Assembly (NCBI GenBank): GCA_017858095.1
Contig: JAFMCB010000001.1
Coordinates: forward strand, 124,001-188,000
DNA: 64,000 nucleotides
Direction: 5' to 3'
DNA from: Methylophilaceae bacterium
GTDB lineage: Bacteria; Pseudomonadota; Gammaproteobacteria; Burkholderiales; Methylophilaceae
Positions within the stretch are counted from its first letter, which is position 1; each line of letters starts with the position of its first letter. This document shows, piece after piece, positions 15,777-26,552 of this stretch. The position numbers were made by a program, and so were the translations under genes. The notes beneath the pieces were generated by a model, which saw nothing but the letters and a program-made list of their open reading frames with translations, was not told where the DNA came from and ran no database searches.

Positions 15777-18137
15777 TTAACGCAGTGTTGCACTAAAATT
15801 ACTTTGAAGAATACTTAGCACTTGATCCACAATTCTCGTCACTTCATTTTCCTCAAGTGTTTTGTAAGTATCTTGCATAAGTATCAGAAATGCAATACTT
15901 TTTTTATTATTATCTATTCCTGATCCCTCATAAAGATCAAACGGATAAAAATCAATTAAGTTTCTTATATTTAGTGATTTAATGGTTGCAACAATATCAC
16001 CCACAGCAATATTTTTATCTATTAGCACAGAGATGTCTCTTCTTACAGGGGTTAATTTACTGGGTAATTCTATGCGATTCATTGGATTTTCTAATATAGA
16101 ATTCAGTTTAAATTCAAAGAGATATACTTTGTCATCCAAGCTATATTTTTGTTGCCATGCAGGATGAAGTTGGCCTAACCAGCCAACATGCTGATCCCTT
16201 TTTTTAATCTCAGCAGTTTGGCCCGGATGTAAACTAGCAGGTATACCAGAATCAGTTCTATTAAAATCTAATAAATTACTTGAGATAATCTCTATATCTC
16301 CTTTAATATTAAAGAAATTTATATATTTTTTTTCTGCAGTCCATTGTTCTGGTAAGTAGCTACCATAAAGTAAACCAGAGACCATAGTCTCTTCTATTAT
16401 TTCTGTTTTATGCTTATGATATGTGGCGGCAATTTCAAAAATTCTAACCTGAGATTGGCCACGGTTAATATTATAAGTTAGCGTTTCTAGGTGGCTTCCC
16501 CATAACTTGGTTCGCATAACATTCATTTGTGATGCGATTGGATTGTTTAACTCAATTAAACTTTTATTTTCATGCAGCTCTTCTTCAACATCTTTGGCAA
16601 TAAAACTATAGGTTACAACTTCGTTATATCCTAAATTTGAAAAACTTAATTTGATGTCGTTAAGGCTTTTATTAGTAATGCAATTTTTAATAATCGAGGC
16701 ATTTGATTGCGGAGTGATGGCAGGAATATTGTTGTAACCGTATAACCTAATCACCTCTTCAATTAGATCTGCCTCAATAGTCAAATCAAAGCGGTATGAC
16801 GGTATATTCACCTCATAATGCTCATCTTGTTTTAAAAAATCAAGATTTAACCGGCTTAAAATATCCTCTACCTCTTTAGTATTAATATCAATACCCAAAA
16901 TATTATTTATTTTTTTAGTTCTTAAATGAATCTTTTTTCGCTGAGGAAGAGTATTTTGTATATCAACCGCATTAGAACACTCACCACCACAGAACTTGAT
17001 AATCAAATTAGCAGCACGTTGCATTGCTTTCAATGTATTCTGATAATCCACTCCTCGTTCAAATCGATGTGAAGAATCAGTGCTTAAGCTAAAAGATCTT
17101 GCGCGGCCAGCTATTTCCTCGGGTGCAAAGAAAGCGCTTTCTAAGAAAACTTCTTTTGTATCTGTCGTTATTGCAGATGATTGTCCGCCCATGATACCTG
17201 CTAGTGCTAGTGGTCCTGAATTATCTGCTATAACTAATTCCGAACCATCAAAATCAATTTTTTGTTCATTTAACAGTAATAAGGATTCTTTTTTTTGAGC
17301 ACGCCTTACTTTAATTTCGCCCTGCAACTTCTTTTGATCAAAAGCATGTAACGGCTGTCCTTGTTCAAGTAATACAAAATTAGTAATATCAACCACTGGA
17401 TTTATAGATGCAATACCTGCGCTATCTAAGTATCCTATTAACCATTGGGGAAGTTTTATTTTGTTATTAATTTGATTGATTTGGATTCCACAATACCTAG
17501 GGCAAGCTTTATTTTCTTCTACCAAAACTTTTTGTGAGTTATTAAATTTTTGCGAAAGATCTATTATTTCAACATCATTCATCTTCACTTTAATTTGGGC
17601 TGAAATTTCTCTGGCGATGCCTATCATACTTAAACAATCACCACGATTTGGTGTTATTGAAAGGGTATAAATAGTGTCATTTAAAGATAGTGCTTCTTTA
17701 ATTGATTGGCCAATTTTAGCACTTTGATGAAGCTCATGAAGTCCATCTAGTTCATCGTTTAAGCCAATTTCTTTGGCAGAACAAAGCATGCCAAAAGAAT
17801 CCACACCTCTTAATTTGGCTTTTTTAATCTCAAAATCAGGCAATTTCGCACCAACAAGAGCACAGGGAACTTTAATCCCTTGTCGTGCATTGGGTGCGCC
17901 ACAAACAATTTGTAAATTACTTTCTTGGCCCACATTAACTTCACAAACATTAAGCTTGTCCGCATTAGGATGCTTTTCAACTTTTACTATTTCCGCAACA
18001 ACAATATTGTCAGATAATTCATTAAAGTTTTTAATATCATCGACCTCTAAACCAGCCATCGTTAATAGATTACTTAGGTCGAAATCGTTAAGCGATTTAG
18101 AAAAAAAAGTTTGCAGCCATTTTTTTGAAAATTGCAT
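15777..18137 (-). CDS. pheT: Phenylalanine-tRNA ligase beta subunit
   Basis: A 786-residue subunit of the (alpha-beta)2 PheRS. N-terminal tRNA-binding domain near 39-150 ([22 protein letters not shown]), B3/B4 editing domain ([22 protein letters not shown]), B5 domain near 400-475, synthetase core and C-terminal anticodon-binding FDX-ACB domain ([15 protein letters not shown] near 695). It starts 6 bases after pheS ends. Normal length is about 790. Confidence 0.97.
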   Translation of the reverse strand: MQFSKKWLQTFFSKSLNDFDLSNLLTMAGLEVDDIKNFNELSDNIVVAEIVKVEKHPNADKLNVCEVNVGQESNLQIVCGAPNARQGIKVPCALVGAKLPDFEIKKAKLRGVDSFGMLCSAKEIGLNDELDGLHELHQSAKIGQSIKEALSLNDTIYTLSITPNRGDCLSMIGIAREISAQIKVKMNDVEIIDLSQKFNNSQKVLVEENKACPRYCGIQINQINNKIKLPQWLIGYLDSAGIASINPVVDITNFVLLEQGQPLHAFDQKKLQGEIKVRRAQKKESLLLLNEQKIDFDGSELVIADNSGPLALAGIMGGQSSAITTDTKEVFLESAFFAPEEIAGRARSFSLSTDSSHRFERGVDYQNTLKAMQRAANLIIKFCGGECSNAVDIQNTLPQRKKIHLRTKKINNILGIDINTKEVEDILSRLNLDFLKQDEHYEVNIPSYRFDLTIEADLIEEVIRLYGYNNIPAITPQSNASIIKNCITNKSLNDIKLSFSNLGYNEVVTYSFIAKDVEEELHENKSLIELNNPIASQMNVMRTKLWGSHLETLTYNINRGQSQVRIFEIAATYHKHKTEIIEETMVSGLLYGSYLPEQWTAEKKYINFFNIKGDIEIISSNLLDFNRTDSGIPASLHPGQTAEIKKRDQHVGWLGQLHPAWQQKYSLDDKVYLFEFKLNSILENPMNRIELPSKLTPVRRDISVLIDKNIAVGDIVATIKSLNIRNLIDFYPFDLYEGSGIDNNKKSIAFLILMQDTYKTLEENEVTRIVDQVLSILQSNFSATLR

Positions 18138-18143
18138 ACCTTA

Positions 18144-19127
18144 TTACCTGCTAAATTGTTTTAAGAAACGTAAATCATTATTAAAAAATGGTCGTAAATC
18201 ATTAATACCAAATTTCAACATAGCTAATCTTTCAACACCTAAGCCAAACGCAAACCCTTGGAAATTGTCATGATCAATTTCAACCTGTTTTAAAACTTCA
18301 GGGTGAACCATGCCACAACCCCCAATTTCTAACCAACCGTCATTCCAGCTCATGTCGATTTCAGCAGAAGGCTCGGTAAAAGGAAAGAAGGATGGTCGAA
18401 ATCGAATAATTAAACTCTCATCTTCAAAAAAGGATTGTAAAAAATCTTGTAATAACCCTTTAAGGTTGGCAAAACTCGCTTTTTCATCTATCCAAAGACC
18501 TTCTACCTGATGGAACATTGGTGAATGTGTAGCATCAGAATCTACTCGATAAACACGACCAGGTGAAATAATTTTTAGAGGGGGTTGGTGCGCTTTCATG
18601 TACCTAACTTGCACCGGTGAAGTGTGAGTTCTCAAAACATGCTTGCCGATGTAGAAGGTATCATGCATTGCTCTCGCAGGATGTGATTCAGGAATATTTA
18701 ATGCGGTGAAATTATGGTAATCATCCTCAATCTCAGGTCCGGTGGCTACATCAAAACCAATCGATCGAAACAACATTTCAACTCTCTGAAGCGTTAACGA
18801 AATAGGATGAAGGGATCCTGCAGATTGTTTATTTCCAGGTAACGTAACGTCAATTAATTCACTTTCTAATTGAGATTGCATCGCTTGCGATTGAATTGCA
18901 TTGCGACGAGCAGCTAAAAGAGCTTCAATTTCTTGTTTTATGCTATTGATTTCCGCGCCCACTTTTGGTTTTTCTTCTTTTGGAATTGAAGAAAGTGATC
19001 GCATAGCCTCAGTAATAGCTCCTGATTTTCCAATAAATTTTGCTTTGGCATGATCAAGATCAGGAAGCGATTGACACTGGGAAAATTCGCTTTTTGCCTG
19101 ATTGATAAGGTCTTTTAGTTGATCCAT
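18144..19127 (-). CDS. pheS: Phenylalanine-tRNA ligase alpha subunit
   Basis: A 327-residue catalytic subunit: N-terminal coiled coil (1-85), class II motif 2 [21 protein letters not shown] near 196-216 and motif 3 [18 protein letters not shown] near 290-307. It charges tRNA-Phe with phenylalanine. The ATG at 19125-19127 lacks a clear Shine-Dalgarno and lies 8 bases after a perfect 10-bp hairpin, which may affect its translation or mark a processing site between rplT and pheS. Confidence 0.97.
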   Translation of the reverse strand: MDQLKDLINQAKSEFSQCQSLPDLDHAKAKFIGKSGAITEAMRSLSSIPKEEKPKVGAEINSIKQEIEALLAARRNAIQSQAMQSQLESELIDVTLPGNKQSAGSLHPISLTLQRVEMLFRSIGFDVATGPEIEDDYHNFTALNIPESHPARAMHDTFYIGKHVLRTHTSPVQVRYMKAHQPPLKIISPGRVYRVDSDATHSPMFHQVEGLWIDEKASFANLKGLLQDFLQSFFEDESLIIRFRPSFFPFTEPSAEIDMSWNDGWLEIGGCGMVHPEVLKQVEIDHDNFQGFAFGLGVERLAMLKFGINDLRPFFNNDLRFLKQFSR

Positions 19128-19135
19128 ATTTTTAA

Positions 19136-19159
19136 ATAAGTGGTCAAAAGACCACTTAT
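19136..19159 (-). promoter_or_regulatory. Perfect 10-bp hairpin between rplT and pheS
   Basis: ATAAGTGGTC (19136-19145) pairs fully with GACCACTTAT (19150-19159), with a 4-base loop (AAAA on +, TTTT on the transcript). After the stem the transcript reads TTTAAAAATATG, so the T-run is short. It could be a weak attenuator, an RNase processing site or a translational switch. It occupies nearly all of the intergenic gap. Confidence 0.6.
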
Positions 19160-19169
19160 CTACGTATAT

Positions 19170-19532
19170 TTAAGCCGTTGTCAGATTTGATTTAGCGATT
19201 TCAACAAACTTTTCAAAAGCTGGTTTATCAAATACAGCCAAATCCGCAAGTACTTTCCTATCCACTTCAACAGAAGCTTTTTTTAAACCACTCATAAATC
19301 GACTGTACGTCAGTCCACATTCCCTAGCACCCGCATTAATACGAGCGATCCACAATACTCTAAATTGACGTTTTCTTTGTCTACGATCTCGGTACGCATA
19401 AACAGCCGCTTTCATTACAGCCTGTTTTGCTACACGATAAACATTTTTTCTACGGCCTCTAAAACCCTTAGCAGCAGCCAGAACTTTTTTGTGTTTTGCT
19501 CTTGCGGTAACTCCGCGTTTTACTCTAGACAT
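19170..19532 (-). CDS. rplT: Large-subunit ribosomal protein bL20
   Basis: A 120-residue protein of typical length and sequence ([37 protein letters not shown]...), very basic, with [27 protein letters not shown] in the middle. It binds 23S rRNA early in 50S assembly and in many bacteria represses its own operon. It follows rpmI by 12 bases. Confidence 0.98.
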   Translation of the reverse strand: MSRVKRGVTARAKHKKVLAAAKGFRGRRKNVYRVAKQAVMKAAVYAYRDRRQRKRQFRVLWIARINAGARECGLTYSRFMSGLKKASVEVDRKVLADLAVFDKPAFEKFVEIAKSNLTTA

Positions 19533-19544
19533 CTTCTTTCCCCT

Positions 19545-19742
19545 TTATTGTGTTGGCATCATCTGACGTACTCGCTTAATGTCAGTTGATGAAATAATTT
19601 CTGTACCACGAAGATTACGTTTTTGTTTTGTAGTCTTTTTGGTAAGGATATGACGAAGATGGGAGTGAGTTCGCTTAACAGCACCACTTCCGAGGAATTT
19701 GAAGCGTTTTTTTGCTCCACTTTTGGTTTTCATTTTGGGCAT
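19545..19742 (-). CDS. rpmI: Large-subunit ribosomal protein bL35
   Basis: A 65-residue basic protein matching bL35: [24 protein letters not shown] at the N-terminus and [22 protein letters not shown] in the middle. It lies between infC and rplT, the universal order. GGAG precedes its ATG. Confidence 0.98.
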   Translation of the reverse strand: MPKMKTKSGAKKRFKFLGSGAVKRTHSHLRHILTKKTTKQKRNLRGTEIISSTDIKRVRQMMPTQ

Positions 19743-19806
19743 TTTTTTCTCCTTATTATTAAAAAGCGCATCGGCATGCCTTAAGCCTTATCGCTAGTGT
19801 AGAACC

Positions 19807-20391
19807 TTAAGTATCAGTATTTTCTATGCTATCTGTAGCCACTTCTTCTGTAACTTTAACTTTGACTTTTTTAGGGTTTTTATTTGGTGATAAAACCATA
19901 ACCATTTGCCTACCTTCCATCTTTGGAAATTGTTCAACCACACCAAATTCTTCTAAATCTGCCTCAACCCTCTTTAAAAGGGCCATGCCAAGTTGTTGAT
20001 GGGCAATTTCTCGACCTCTAAACCTTAGGGTAACTTTAGTTTTGTCACCATCATTTAAAAAACTGATCAAATTTCTTACTTTAATTTTATAGTCACCATC
20101 GTCTGTACCAGGTCGAAACTTTACTTCTTTAACTTTGACATTTTTTTGCTTCATTCGCGCTTCGTGCATTTTCTTACTTTGCGCATATTTAAACTTGCCA
20201 TAGTCCATCAAACGGCAAACTGGTGGAACCGCTTTTGGTGCGATCTCAACCAAATCAGTCTCTAGTTCTTCGGCTTTTGCAAAGGCTTCGTTTAAGGAAA
20301 CAATTCCAAGCGCTTCGCCTTCTATGCCTACTAATCGAATCTCAGGTGTTGTAATATCACTATTGATTCTGACGTCTTTATCTAGAGCTAT
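19807..20391 (-). CDS. infC: Translation initiation factor IF-3 with an ATA start codon
   Basis: IF-3 binds the 30S subunit and checks start codons and the initiator tRNA. The N-domain is [28 protein letters not shown], the linker/C-domain [20 protein letters not shown] and [31 protein letters not shown]. There is no ATG, GTG or TTG ahead of the N-domain; the TTG at 20253 would delete it. ATA at 20389-20391 gives an Ala-Leu-Asp-Lys N-terminus as in relatives, 194 residues, with AGAGG nine bases upstream. infC classically uses a rare AUU/AUC/AUA-type start that IF-3 itself discriminates against, producing autoregulation. Confidence 0.93.
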   Translation of the reverse strand: MALDKDVRINSDITTPEIRLVGIEGEALGIVSLNEAFAKAEELETDLVEIAPKAVPPVCRLMDYGKFKYAQSKKMHEARMKQKNVKVKEVKFRPGTDDGDYKIKVRNLISFLNDGDKTKVTLRFRGREIAHQQLGMALLKRVEADLEEFGVVEQFPKMEGRQMVMVLSPNKNPKKVKVKVTEEVATDSIENTDT

Positions 20392-20436
20392 AGTATTTAT
20401 CCTCTTTAAAAATAATTAAACCGTGCAACTTTTAAG

Positions 20437-22344
20437 TTAAGACTTGTTTTTAATATCTTTTGATAAGTGTGTTAAAAACTCATCAATTGACATTGCTCCA
20501 AGGTCTTCACCTTTTTGAGTTCGCACGGCAACTTGTCTTGCATTCACTTCACGGTCACCTAAAACAATAATATAAGGTGTGCGCTGAATGCTATGTTCGC
20601 GTATTTTATAGGTAATCTTCTCATTTCTCAAGTCTGAGTCGCATCTAATGCCTTTTTTTCTAAATAAATCAACAAGTTCAAGGGTGTATTCTTTGTGGGC
20701 ATCAGCAATATTGATAAAAACGACTTGAATTGGTGCCAACCAGACTGGCATCGATCCACCGTAATGTTCAATTAAAATACCTATAAATCGCTCCATTGAG
20801 CCAACAATGGCACGATGCAGCATAACTGGCACTTTACGAGAGTTATCTTCTGCAACATACTCTGCACCTAATCGAGACGGCAAATTAAAATCTAATTGAA
20901 TAGTTCCGCATTGCCAAATACGATCCAAACTATCTTTTAAGATATATTCAATTTTAGGCCCATAAAATGCTCCCTCACCCTCTTGCACGACATAATCCAA
21001 ACCCGTTTCTTTTAAAGCAAATTCAAGTGACTCCTCTGCCTTATCCCATACCTCATCCGAACCCACTCTTTTTTCTGGTCTCGTTGACAACATAATGCTA
21101 ATATCAGTAAAACCAAAAGCATGGTAAACCTTAAAAAGCATCTCGTTAAATACCTTTACTTCCTGTTTAATCTGTTCCTCAGTACAAAAAATATGTGCAT
21201 CATCTTGTGTAAAACCTCTAACACGCATCAATCCATGAAGTGCGCCTGAGGGTTCATTTCGGTGACAGGAACCAAACTCAGCTAATCTAAGTGGTAAATC
21301 TCTGTAACTATGTAAATTATTATTGAAAACTTGCACGTGGCCAGGACAATTCATGGGTTTCACTGCGTAGTCTCTGTTTTCAGAAGCAGTAGTAAACATA
21401 TTTTCATGATAGTTTTCCCAATGTCCAGAGCTCTCCCATAGACTCTTATCAAGAACTGCTGGCGTTTTGATTTCTTGATAATCATAATCTTTAAACATCT
21501 GCCTCAAGAAATTTTCTATTTCAAGCCACAATGACCAGCCTTTGGGATGCCAAAATACCATACCGGGTGAGCTATCTTGCATATGAAACAAATTAAGTTG
21601 CTTACCAAGCTTACGATGATCTCTTTTTTCAGCTTCTTCAATCTTATGCAAATATTCGTTTAACTCTTCTTTAGAGGCCCAGGCAGTTCCATAAATACGC
21701 TGTAACATCTCATTATTGGAATCACCTCGCCAATATGCTCCCGCAACTTTCATTAATTTAAAAACTTTTAATTTCCCAGTTGAAGGAACATGAGGGCCTC
21801 GACACAAATCTGAAAAAGTACCTTGTGTGTAGACAGTTAAATCTTCATCATTGGGGATAGATTGAATTATTTCTGCTTTGTATTTTTCGCCTTGTTTTTT
21901 AAAAAAATTGATCGCATCAGATCTGCTCATAGTTGCTTTTATGACAGGAAGATCTTGCTTAACAATATCTAGCATTTTTTTTTCAATAACGACTAAATCT
22001 TCTGGTGTAAAAGATCGCTTGTAGGAAAAGTCATAATAAAATCCATTATCAATAACAGGGCCTATAGTCACTTGAGCATCTGGGAAAAGTTCTTTCACGG
22101 CATGAGCTAATAAATGGGCGGTTGAATGTCGAATAATATCCAAACCTTCAGCATTTTTCGACGTAATAATAGATAAATTAACGTCACGTTCAATAACAAA
22201 ACTTAGGTCAACTAATGAGCCCTCTACTTTGCCGCCAATCGCAGCACGAGCTAGGCCTTCACCTATATCCAAAGCAATATCTGCAACAGAGATTGCATCT
22301 TTAAAAGATCTTACTGAACCATCAGGTAATGTTATATTTGGCAT
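20437..22344 (-). CDS. thrS: Threonine-tRNA ligase
   Basis: A 635-residue class II synthetase: TGS domain (1-62), editing domain with [11 protein letters not shown] near 71, catalytic core with the zinc-site cysteine in MNCPGH near 331-336, [11 protein letters not shown] near 362 and a C-terminal anticodon-binding domain. Open frame continues upstream into tRNA-Val; ATG 22342-22344 ([10 protein letters not shown]) gives the true family N-terminus. It starts 18 bases after the tRNA-Val 3' end and ends 45 bases before infC. Confidence 0.98.
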   Translation of the reverse strand: MPNITLPDGSVRSFKDAISVADIALDIGEGLARAAIGGKVEGSLVDLSFVIERDVNLSIITSKNAEGLDIIRHSTAHLLAHAVKELFPDAQVTIGPVIDNGFYYDFSYKRSFTPEDLVVIEKKMLDIVKQDLPVIKATMSRSDAINFFKKQGEKYKAEIIQSIPNDEDLTVYTQGTFSDLCRGPHVPSTGKLKVFKLMKVAGAYWRGDSNNEMLQRIYGTAWASKEELNEYLHKIEEAEKRDHRKLGKQLNLFHMQDSSPGMVFWHPKGWSLWLEIENFLRQMFKDYDYQEIKTPAVLDKSLWESSGHWENYHENMFTTASENRDYAVKPMNCPGHVQVFNNNLHSYRDLPLRLAEFGSCHRNEPSGALHGLMRVRGFTQDDAHIFCTEEQIKQEVKVFNEMLFKVYHAFGFTDISIMLSTRPEKRVGSDEVWDKAEESLEFALKETGLDYVVQEGEGAFYGPKIEYILKDSLDRIWQCGTIQLDFNLPSRLGAEYVAEDNSRKVPVMLHRAIVGSMERFIGILIEHYGGSMPVWLAPIQVVFINIADAHKEYTLELVDLFRKKGIRCDSDLRNEKITYKIREHSIQRTPYIIVLGDREVNARQVAVRTQKGEDLGAMSIDEFLTHLSKDIKNKS

Positions 22345-22362
22345 ATTAAATTTAAAATTGAT

Positions 22363-22439
22363 TGGTAGGCGCGATTGGACTCGAACCAACGACCCCCACC
22401 ATGTCAAGGTGGTGCTCTAACCAGCTGAGCTACGCGCCT
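22363..22439 (-). tRNA. tRNA-Val (GAC)
   Basis: A 77-nt cloverleaf: acceptor AGGCGCG/CGCGCCT fully paired, encoded CCA, anticodon stem CCACC/GGTGG with loop TTGACAT (anticodon GAC), T-loop TTCGAGT. It lies upstream of thrS on the same strand and probably shares its transcript. Confidence 0.96.
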
Positions 22440-22490
22440 ATACTTTTACCAACGCGGCATTTTATAACAGCCTCGCCTATCAATCAAACA

Positions 22491-23354
22491 TTATGTCTTA
22501 TTTGTTTCTAAGCGTTTTAACATCATGCCATATCCTGAAATATAATTTGGATATTTTAGTGTAAAAGGCAAATCTGAAATTAAAGCTGATTTTAATTTTT
22601 TTCCTTCAACGGCAAGGTTATCTTGTATGTCAATTTTACTGAGCCCGCATGCAACCCGAATCCAATTGAGAACATCATATAAAGTTGCTGGTTCATTATC
22701 TGTAAGTAAATATAAAGAAGCGATCGAATAATTATGTTTCAATTGATTGAGGAGAAAAATAAAAAAACGTACCACATCCTCCTCATTGATGCGATTTGTC
22801 CAACGATTCTTTAATGGCCATGACTCTGAATCTTTCGCCATTTTAATTAAATAATTTCTATTGTGGCCATAGATACCTGATAAACGAATTATTGTTGTGG
22901 GTATGCGAGAGAGATTAGCTAATTCCTCTCCTTCATAAAGTGATTGTCCCCCAAAATCAGCAGGTATAGGTTTATCAAATTCAGTTAGAGGCTTATTTAT
23001 ATTTTTTTGTCCGTATACTCGAGTACTGGATAAGAAAAAAATATGTTTAACTGATAGGCACTTTTCTGCTGCCTTAAGAGTATTTCTTAACCCATTTACA
23101 TAAGCATTTTGGTAACTTTCAGGTGTTTGTTCATCTGCCGCAATTGAATATAAGACATAATCGGGATTCGTATTTTTCAAGATATTATCAAGATCATCCT
23201 CAAAAATATCTGCATTAATTACGTTAAAATGATTTTTTAAATCAAGAATATTTCTTTTAATGCCTATAACTTCAACGTTTTTATTTAGAGCCATTGCAAT
23301 ACCTTGTGCAACTTTTCCAAAACCAACAATTAATAATTTAGGTACTATTTCCAA
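22491..23354 (-). CDS. NAD-dependent epimerase/dehydratase-type SDR protein
   Basis: A 287-residue extended-SDR-like protein. The nucleotide-binding glycine motif is VGFGKVAQG near residues 10-18 and SSTRVYGQ near 109-116, with a tyrosine later in SLYEGEELA (YxxxE rather than YxxxK). Such YeeZ-like proteins are often found beside unrelated core genes, and their substrate is unknown. It overlaps the end of the DUF2818 gene by 10 bp, so it is probably read as a tail of the nuo operon. Confidence 0.75.
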   Translation of the reverse strand: MEIVPKLLIVGFGKVAQGIAMALNKNVEVIGIKRNILDLKNHFNVINADIFEDDLDNILKNTNPDYVLYSIAADEQTPESYQNAYVNGLRNTLKAAEKCLSVKHIFFLSSTRVYGQKNINKPLTEFDKPIPADFGGQSLYEGEELANLSRIPTTIIRLSGIYGHNRNYLIKMAKDSESWPLKNRWTNRINEEDVVRFFIFLLNQLKHNYSIASLYLLTDNEPATLYDVLNWIRVACGLSKIDIQDNLAVEGKKLKSALISDLPFTLKYPNYISGYGMMLKRLETNKT

Positions 23355-23626
23355 ATGACTTTATAAATAAAACCTGGGAAAGAAAAAACAATAAAAAGAA
23401 AAAAAGTAATTGTATAAAACTCCCAATCTTGATCGTGAACATTTCCAACAACTTGCTTTTCGACTCCGATTAAAAAAATACCCCAAATAAAATACATTAC
23501 TAGTACTTCAAACAACATTAACGGTAATGTTTTATTTTCTTTGGGGAAAAAAAACAAAAAATTTGTAGTGAGCCAAGGAGTGTTTGCAAGTATCAGAGAT
23601 AGGATAATTATTATAAATTCTGTCAT
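23345..23626 (-). CDS. DUF2818 membrane protein downstream of nuoN
   Basis: A 93-residue protein with three hydrophobic segments (about 3-22, 34-52 and 72-91). Length, sequence (ANTPWLTTNFLFF near 14-26) and position directly after nuoN match DUF2818, which is regularly found there in betaproteobacteria. An accessory role in complex I is possible but not shown. It starts 2 bases after nuoN ends. Confidence 0.85.
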   Translation of the reverse strand: MTEFIIIILSLILANTPWLTTNFLFFFPKENKTLPLMLFEVLVMYFIWGIFLIGVEKQVVGNVHDQDWEFYTITFFLFIVFSFPGFIYKVIWK

Positions 23627-23628
23627 AC

Positions 23629-25074
23629 TTAAATACTCAAGCTTGCAGCCAAAGCAGCAATACTCATTAGAAGTTTGGGAGATAAACCAAGAACCAGTAA
23701 GCTGCCACTGTTAATAATTAACAATCCAAGCAACTCTTTTGATACTTTAATTTTCTTCGCTACTGTAGGTTTATCAAAATACATAAGTTTAATTATTCTT
23801 AAATAATAATACATTCCAACCAAAGCCATAATTACAGCAATTATTGAAGGCCAAATAATATTTACGTCAATTGCTGCCTGCAGGACAGAAAATTTTGCAT
23901 AAAATCCAATCGTGGGTGGAATGCCTGCCATGCTTAACATTGTTAACATAGTAAGGAAAGCAACGGAAGGGTTGCGTTGGCTTAATCCCTTAAAATCATC
24001 AATTAATTCAAAATCTTTATCTTTATTCGATAAAATAATTATCGATCCAAAAGCAGCCAACGTCATTAATGCATAACAAGTCACGTAAAACAATGAAGCA
24101 GAAATGCCATTAACCGTCCCACTCATAAAACCAAAAAAGATAAAGCCAACATGAGAAATTGTTGAATAGGCTAACATTCTTTTAATGTTAGTTTGCGCAA
24201 TTGCTGCGATATTACCAATAACCATTGATAAAATAGCCATTATTAATAACATCTGTTGCCAATCCGCTATTACAGACTCCATTCCTTGGAAAAGCAGGCG
24301 TATTAACAATGCCGCAGAGGCGAACTTTGGCACTGAACTAATCATCATGGTCATCGGAAGTGTGGCGCCTTGATAAATATCTGGTACCCACATTTGAAAA
24401 GGTACAGCACCAAATTTAAAAGCAATACCAACAACAATAAAGACCAAACCAAAAGCAAGTATTGAGGGTGAAATATCAATTTGATTAAGCCCGTCTGCAA
24501 TAAGCCTTAAATCTAAAGAACCTGTTATTCCATAAATCATTGACATTCCATAAAGCAATAAACCTGATGCTAGCGCACCTAAGACAAAATACTTCATTGC
24601 AGCCTCTGTAGCTAATAAGTTATCCCTATTTATTGCAACAAGCGCATATAGACACAAAGATAATAATTCCAAACCCATATATATGATGAGTAGATTGTTT
24701 CCGGAAATCATGAGCATAATTCCCAAAAGCGCGAATAATGTTAATGAAAAATATTCGCCTGATAAAAGTGACTTTTTCTGCAAATAAGATTTTGCGTAGA
24801 TAAAAACAATAGACGTAGATATTAAGCTTAAGAGCTTTAAAAAACTTGCCAAGGTATCGCTAACGTACATATCATTAAAGACATACTGGGTCGCTTCAAA
24901 GCTTTGACGTGCAATAACGATTGCAGTCAATAAAAGACTAAGTTGTGACAAAGCATAAATTATTTTTTTACTGCTATCCTTAATATACAAGTCGGTCAGT
25001 AAAATAAACATAGCTGAGACTGCAATGATAATTTCAGGCAAGATGACATTAAGCTGTGATGTAATGCTCATCAT
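23629..25074 (-). CDS. nuoN: NADH-quinone oxidoreductase subunit N
   Basis: A 481-residue antiporter-like membrane subunit with about 14 TM helices. Proton-path signatures include MGLELLSLCLYALVA near residues 132-146 (the conserved Glu/Lys region) and KRMLAYSTISHVGFI near 300-314. It is the last nuo gene and overlaps nuoM by 4 bp. Confidence 0.97.
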   Translation of the reverse strand: MMSITSQLNVILPEIIIAVSAMFILLTDLYIKDSSKKIIYALSQLSLLLTAIVIARQSFEATQYVFNDMYVSDTLASFLKLLSLISTSIVFIYAKSYLQKKSLLSGEYFSLTLFALLGIMLMISGNNLLIIYMGLELLSLCLYALVAINRDNLLATEAAMKYFVLGALASGLLLYGMSMIYGITGSLDLRLIADGLNQIDISPSILAFGLVFIVVGIAFKFGAVPFQMWVPDIYQGATLPMTMMISSVPKFASAALLIRLLFQGMESVIADWQQMLLIMAILSMVIGNIAAIAQTNIKRMLAYSTISHVGFIFFGFMSGTVNGISASLFYVTCYALMTLAAFGSIIILSNKDKDFELIDDFKGLSQRNPSVAFLTMLTMLSMAGIPPTIGFYAKFSVLQAAIDVNIIWPSIIAVIMALVGMYYYLRIIKLMYFDKPTVAKKIKVSKELLGLLIINSGSLLVLGLSPKLLMSIAALAASLSI

Positions 25075-26552
25075 GATAGAGGTAACTTTGATCGATTCAT
25101 AAATTGCACGAAATTATCTACGGTTACGTTAGTAATGTCAGTAATTAAAAAAGGAAATAAGCCAATAATTAAAACAAAAGAAGCTAATGTACCTAAGATG
25201 ATTATTTGTTGTTTATTAATTTCTTTTAAATTCAAAACTGCTTTATTTGTAGCTTTGCCATAAAAAACTCGTTTCACCATCCACAATGAATATGCCGCCC
25301 CTAGAAGTAAAGTGAGTGCGGCAATAAAAGCTATCCAGAAACTTTCTTGGGCGGATGCCATAATAACCATAAACTCTCCGACAAAACCTGAAGTTCCTGG
25401 TAAGCCTGAATTTGCCATAGCAAAAAAAACGACTAACGCAGTGAATATAGGCATCTTATTAATTACACCACCGTAATCTTTAATTTGTCTGGAGTGCGTT
25501 TGGTCATAAAGTATTCCAACACAAATAAATAATGCAGCAGAAATAAACCCATGCGAAATCATTTGAACATAAGCCCCTTCTACGCCCATCGGAATTAATA
25601 GAAATATTCCAAGTGTGACAAAACCCATATGTGAAATCGAAGAGTAAGCAATTAATTTTTTCATATCTTGTTGAACCAATGCAATAACAGCGATATAGAC
25701 AATAGCTATTAACGATAAAATTATAAGAACTGGTTGAAGAAAATTAGCTGCATCCGGAGCAATAGGAAAAGCAAAACGTAAAAAACTATAACCACCAAGT
25801 TTAAGCATGATTGCAGCGAGTATGACTGAACCTGCTGTTGGTGCCTCAACATGTGCATCAGGTAACCATGTATGAACTGGCCACATAGGTATTTTAACTG
25901 CGAATGCCATGAAGAAGGCTATAAAAATTAAAATCTGAACCGGCAAAGTCAGTGGTAAATGATAAAAGTCCAGCAGAGAAAAACTTCCCGCTTCAAAGAA
26001 AAGGTAAATAAATGCTACAAGCATTAAGAGTGAACCAAGAACTGTGTAAAGAAAGAATTTAATTGTTGCATAAATGCGGTTTGTGCCACCCCAAATACCA
26101 ATAATTAAAAACATTGGAATCAGCATTGCTTCCCAAAAAATATAATATAGTATTGCATCGAGTGCTGAGAAAACCCCAATCATCAATCCAGACATCATCA
26201 AAAATGCGCCATGGAAATAATTTAGATTTTTTATTTCAGACTTTAATGTTAAAAATATTACAATCAAAGTCATAAAGCTTGTAAGCAAAATTAATGGGAC
26301 GGAGAATCCATCTACACCCAAATGATAATTAATGCGATAAGGCAGGATCCAGTGATGAAATTCTTGGAACTGAAATAAAACACTCTCATAATTAAACTCC
26401 ATAAGAATTGGAACGGTGATCAAAAAAGAGAGTAATCCACCGCTAATTGCTATAGCAGATAATATTTTCTTGGAAAAATAATTTGTAAAGCAAATTAATA
26501 AAATGCTAAAAAATATTGGCGTCCATATAGCTAAAGTAAGCGGCGCAACCAT
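25071..26552 (-). CDS. nuoM: NADH-quinone oxidoreductase subunit M
   Basis: A 493-residue antiporter-like proton-pumping subunit with about 14 TM helices: YHLGVDGFSVPLILLTSF near 77-94, FWEAMLIPMFLIIGIWGG near 139-156 with the conserved Glu, PVHTWLPDAHVEAPTAGSVILA near 226-247 and KKLIAYSSISHMGFV. It abuts nuoL and overlaps nuoN by 4 bp. Confidence 0.97.
   Translation of the reverse strand: MVAPLTLAIWTPIFFSILLICFTNYFSKKILSAIAISGGLLSFLITVPILMEFNYESVLFQFQEFHHWILPYRINYHLGVDGFSVPLILLTSFMTLIVIFLTLKSEIKNLNYFHGAFLMMSGLMIGVFSALDAILYYIFWEAMLIPMFLIIGIWGGTNRIYATIKFFLYTVLGSLLMLVAFIYLFFEAGSFSLLDFYHLPLTLPVQILIFIAFFMAFAVKIPMWPVHTWLPDAHVEAPTAGSVILAAIMLKLGGYSFLRFAFPIAPDAANFLQPVLIILSLIAIVYIAVIALVQQDMKKLIAYSSISHMGFVTLGIFLLIPMGVEGAYVQMISHGFISAALFICVGILYDQTHSRQIKDYGGVINKMPIFTALVVFFAMANSGLPGTSGFVGEFMVIMASAQESFWIAFIAALTLLLGAAYSLWMVKRVFYGKATNKAVLNLKEINKQQIIILGTLASFVLIIGLFPFLITDITNVTVDNFVQFMNRSKLPLS

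Noticed and set aside
17773-18273. 166-codon plus-strand frame across the pheT/pheS junction
   Set aside because: Antisense to two secure genes and spanning their boundary; composition typical of a shadow frame.
19743-19806. Ribosomal-protein leader RNA between infC and rpmI
   Set aside because: The ~64-bp spacer shows no convincing hairpin by eye; a bL20-binding structure cannot be claimed without folding or covariation.
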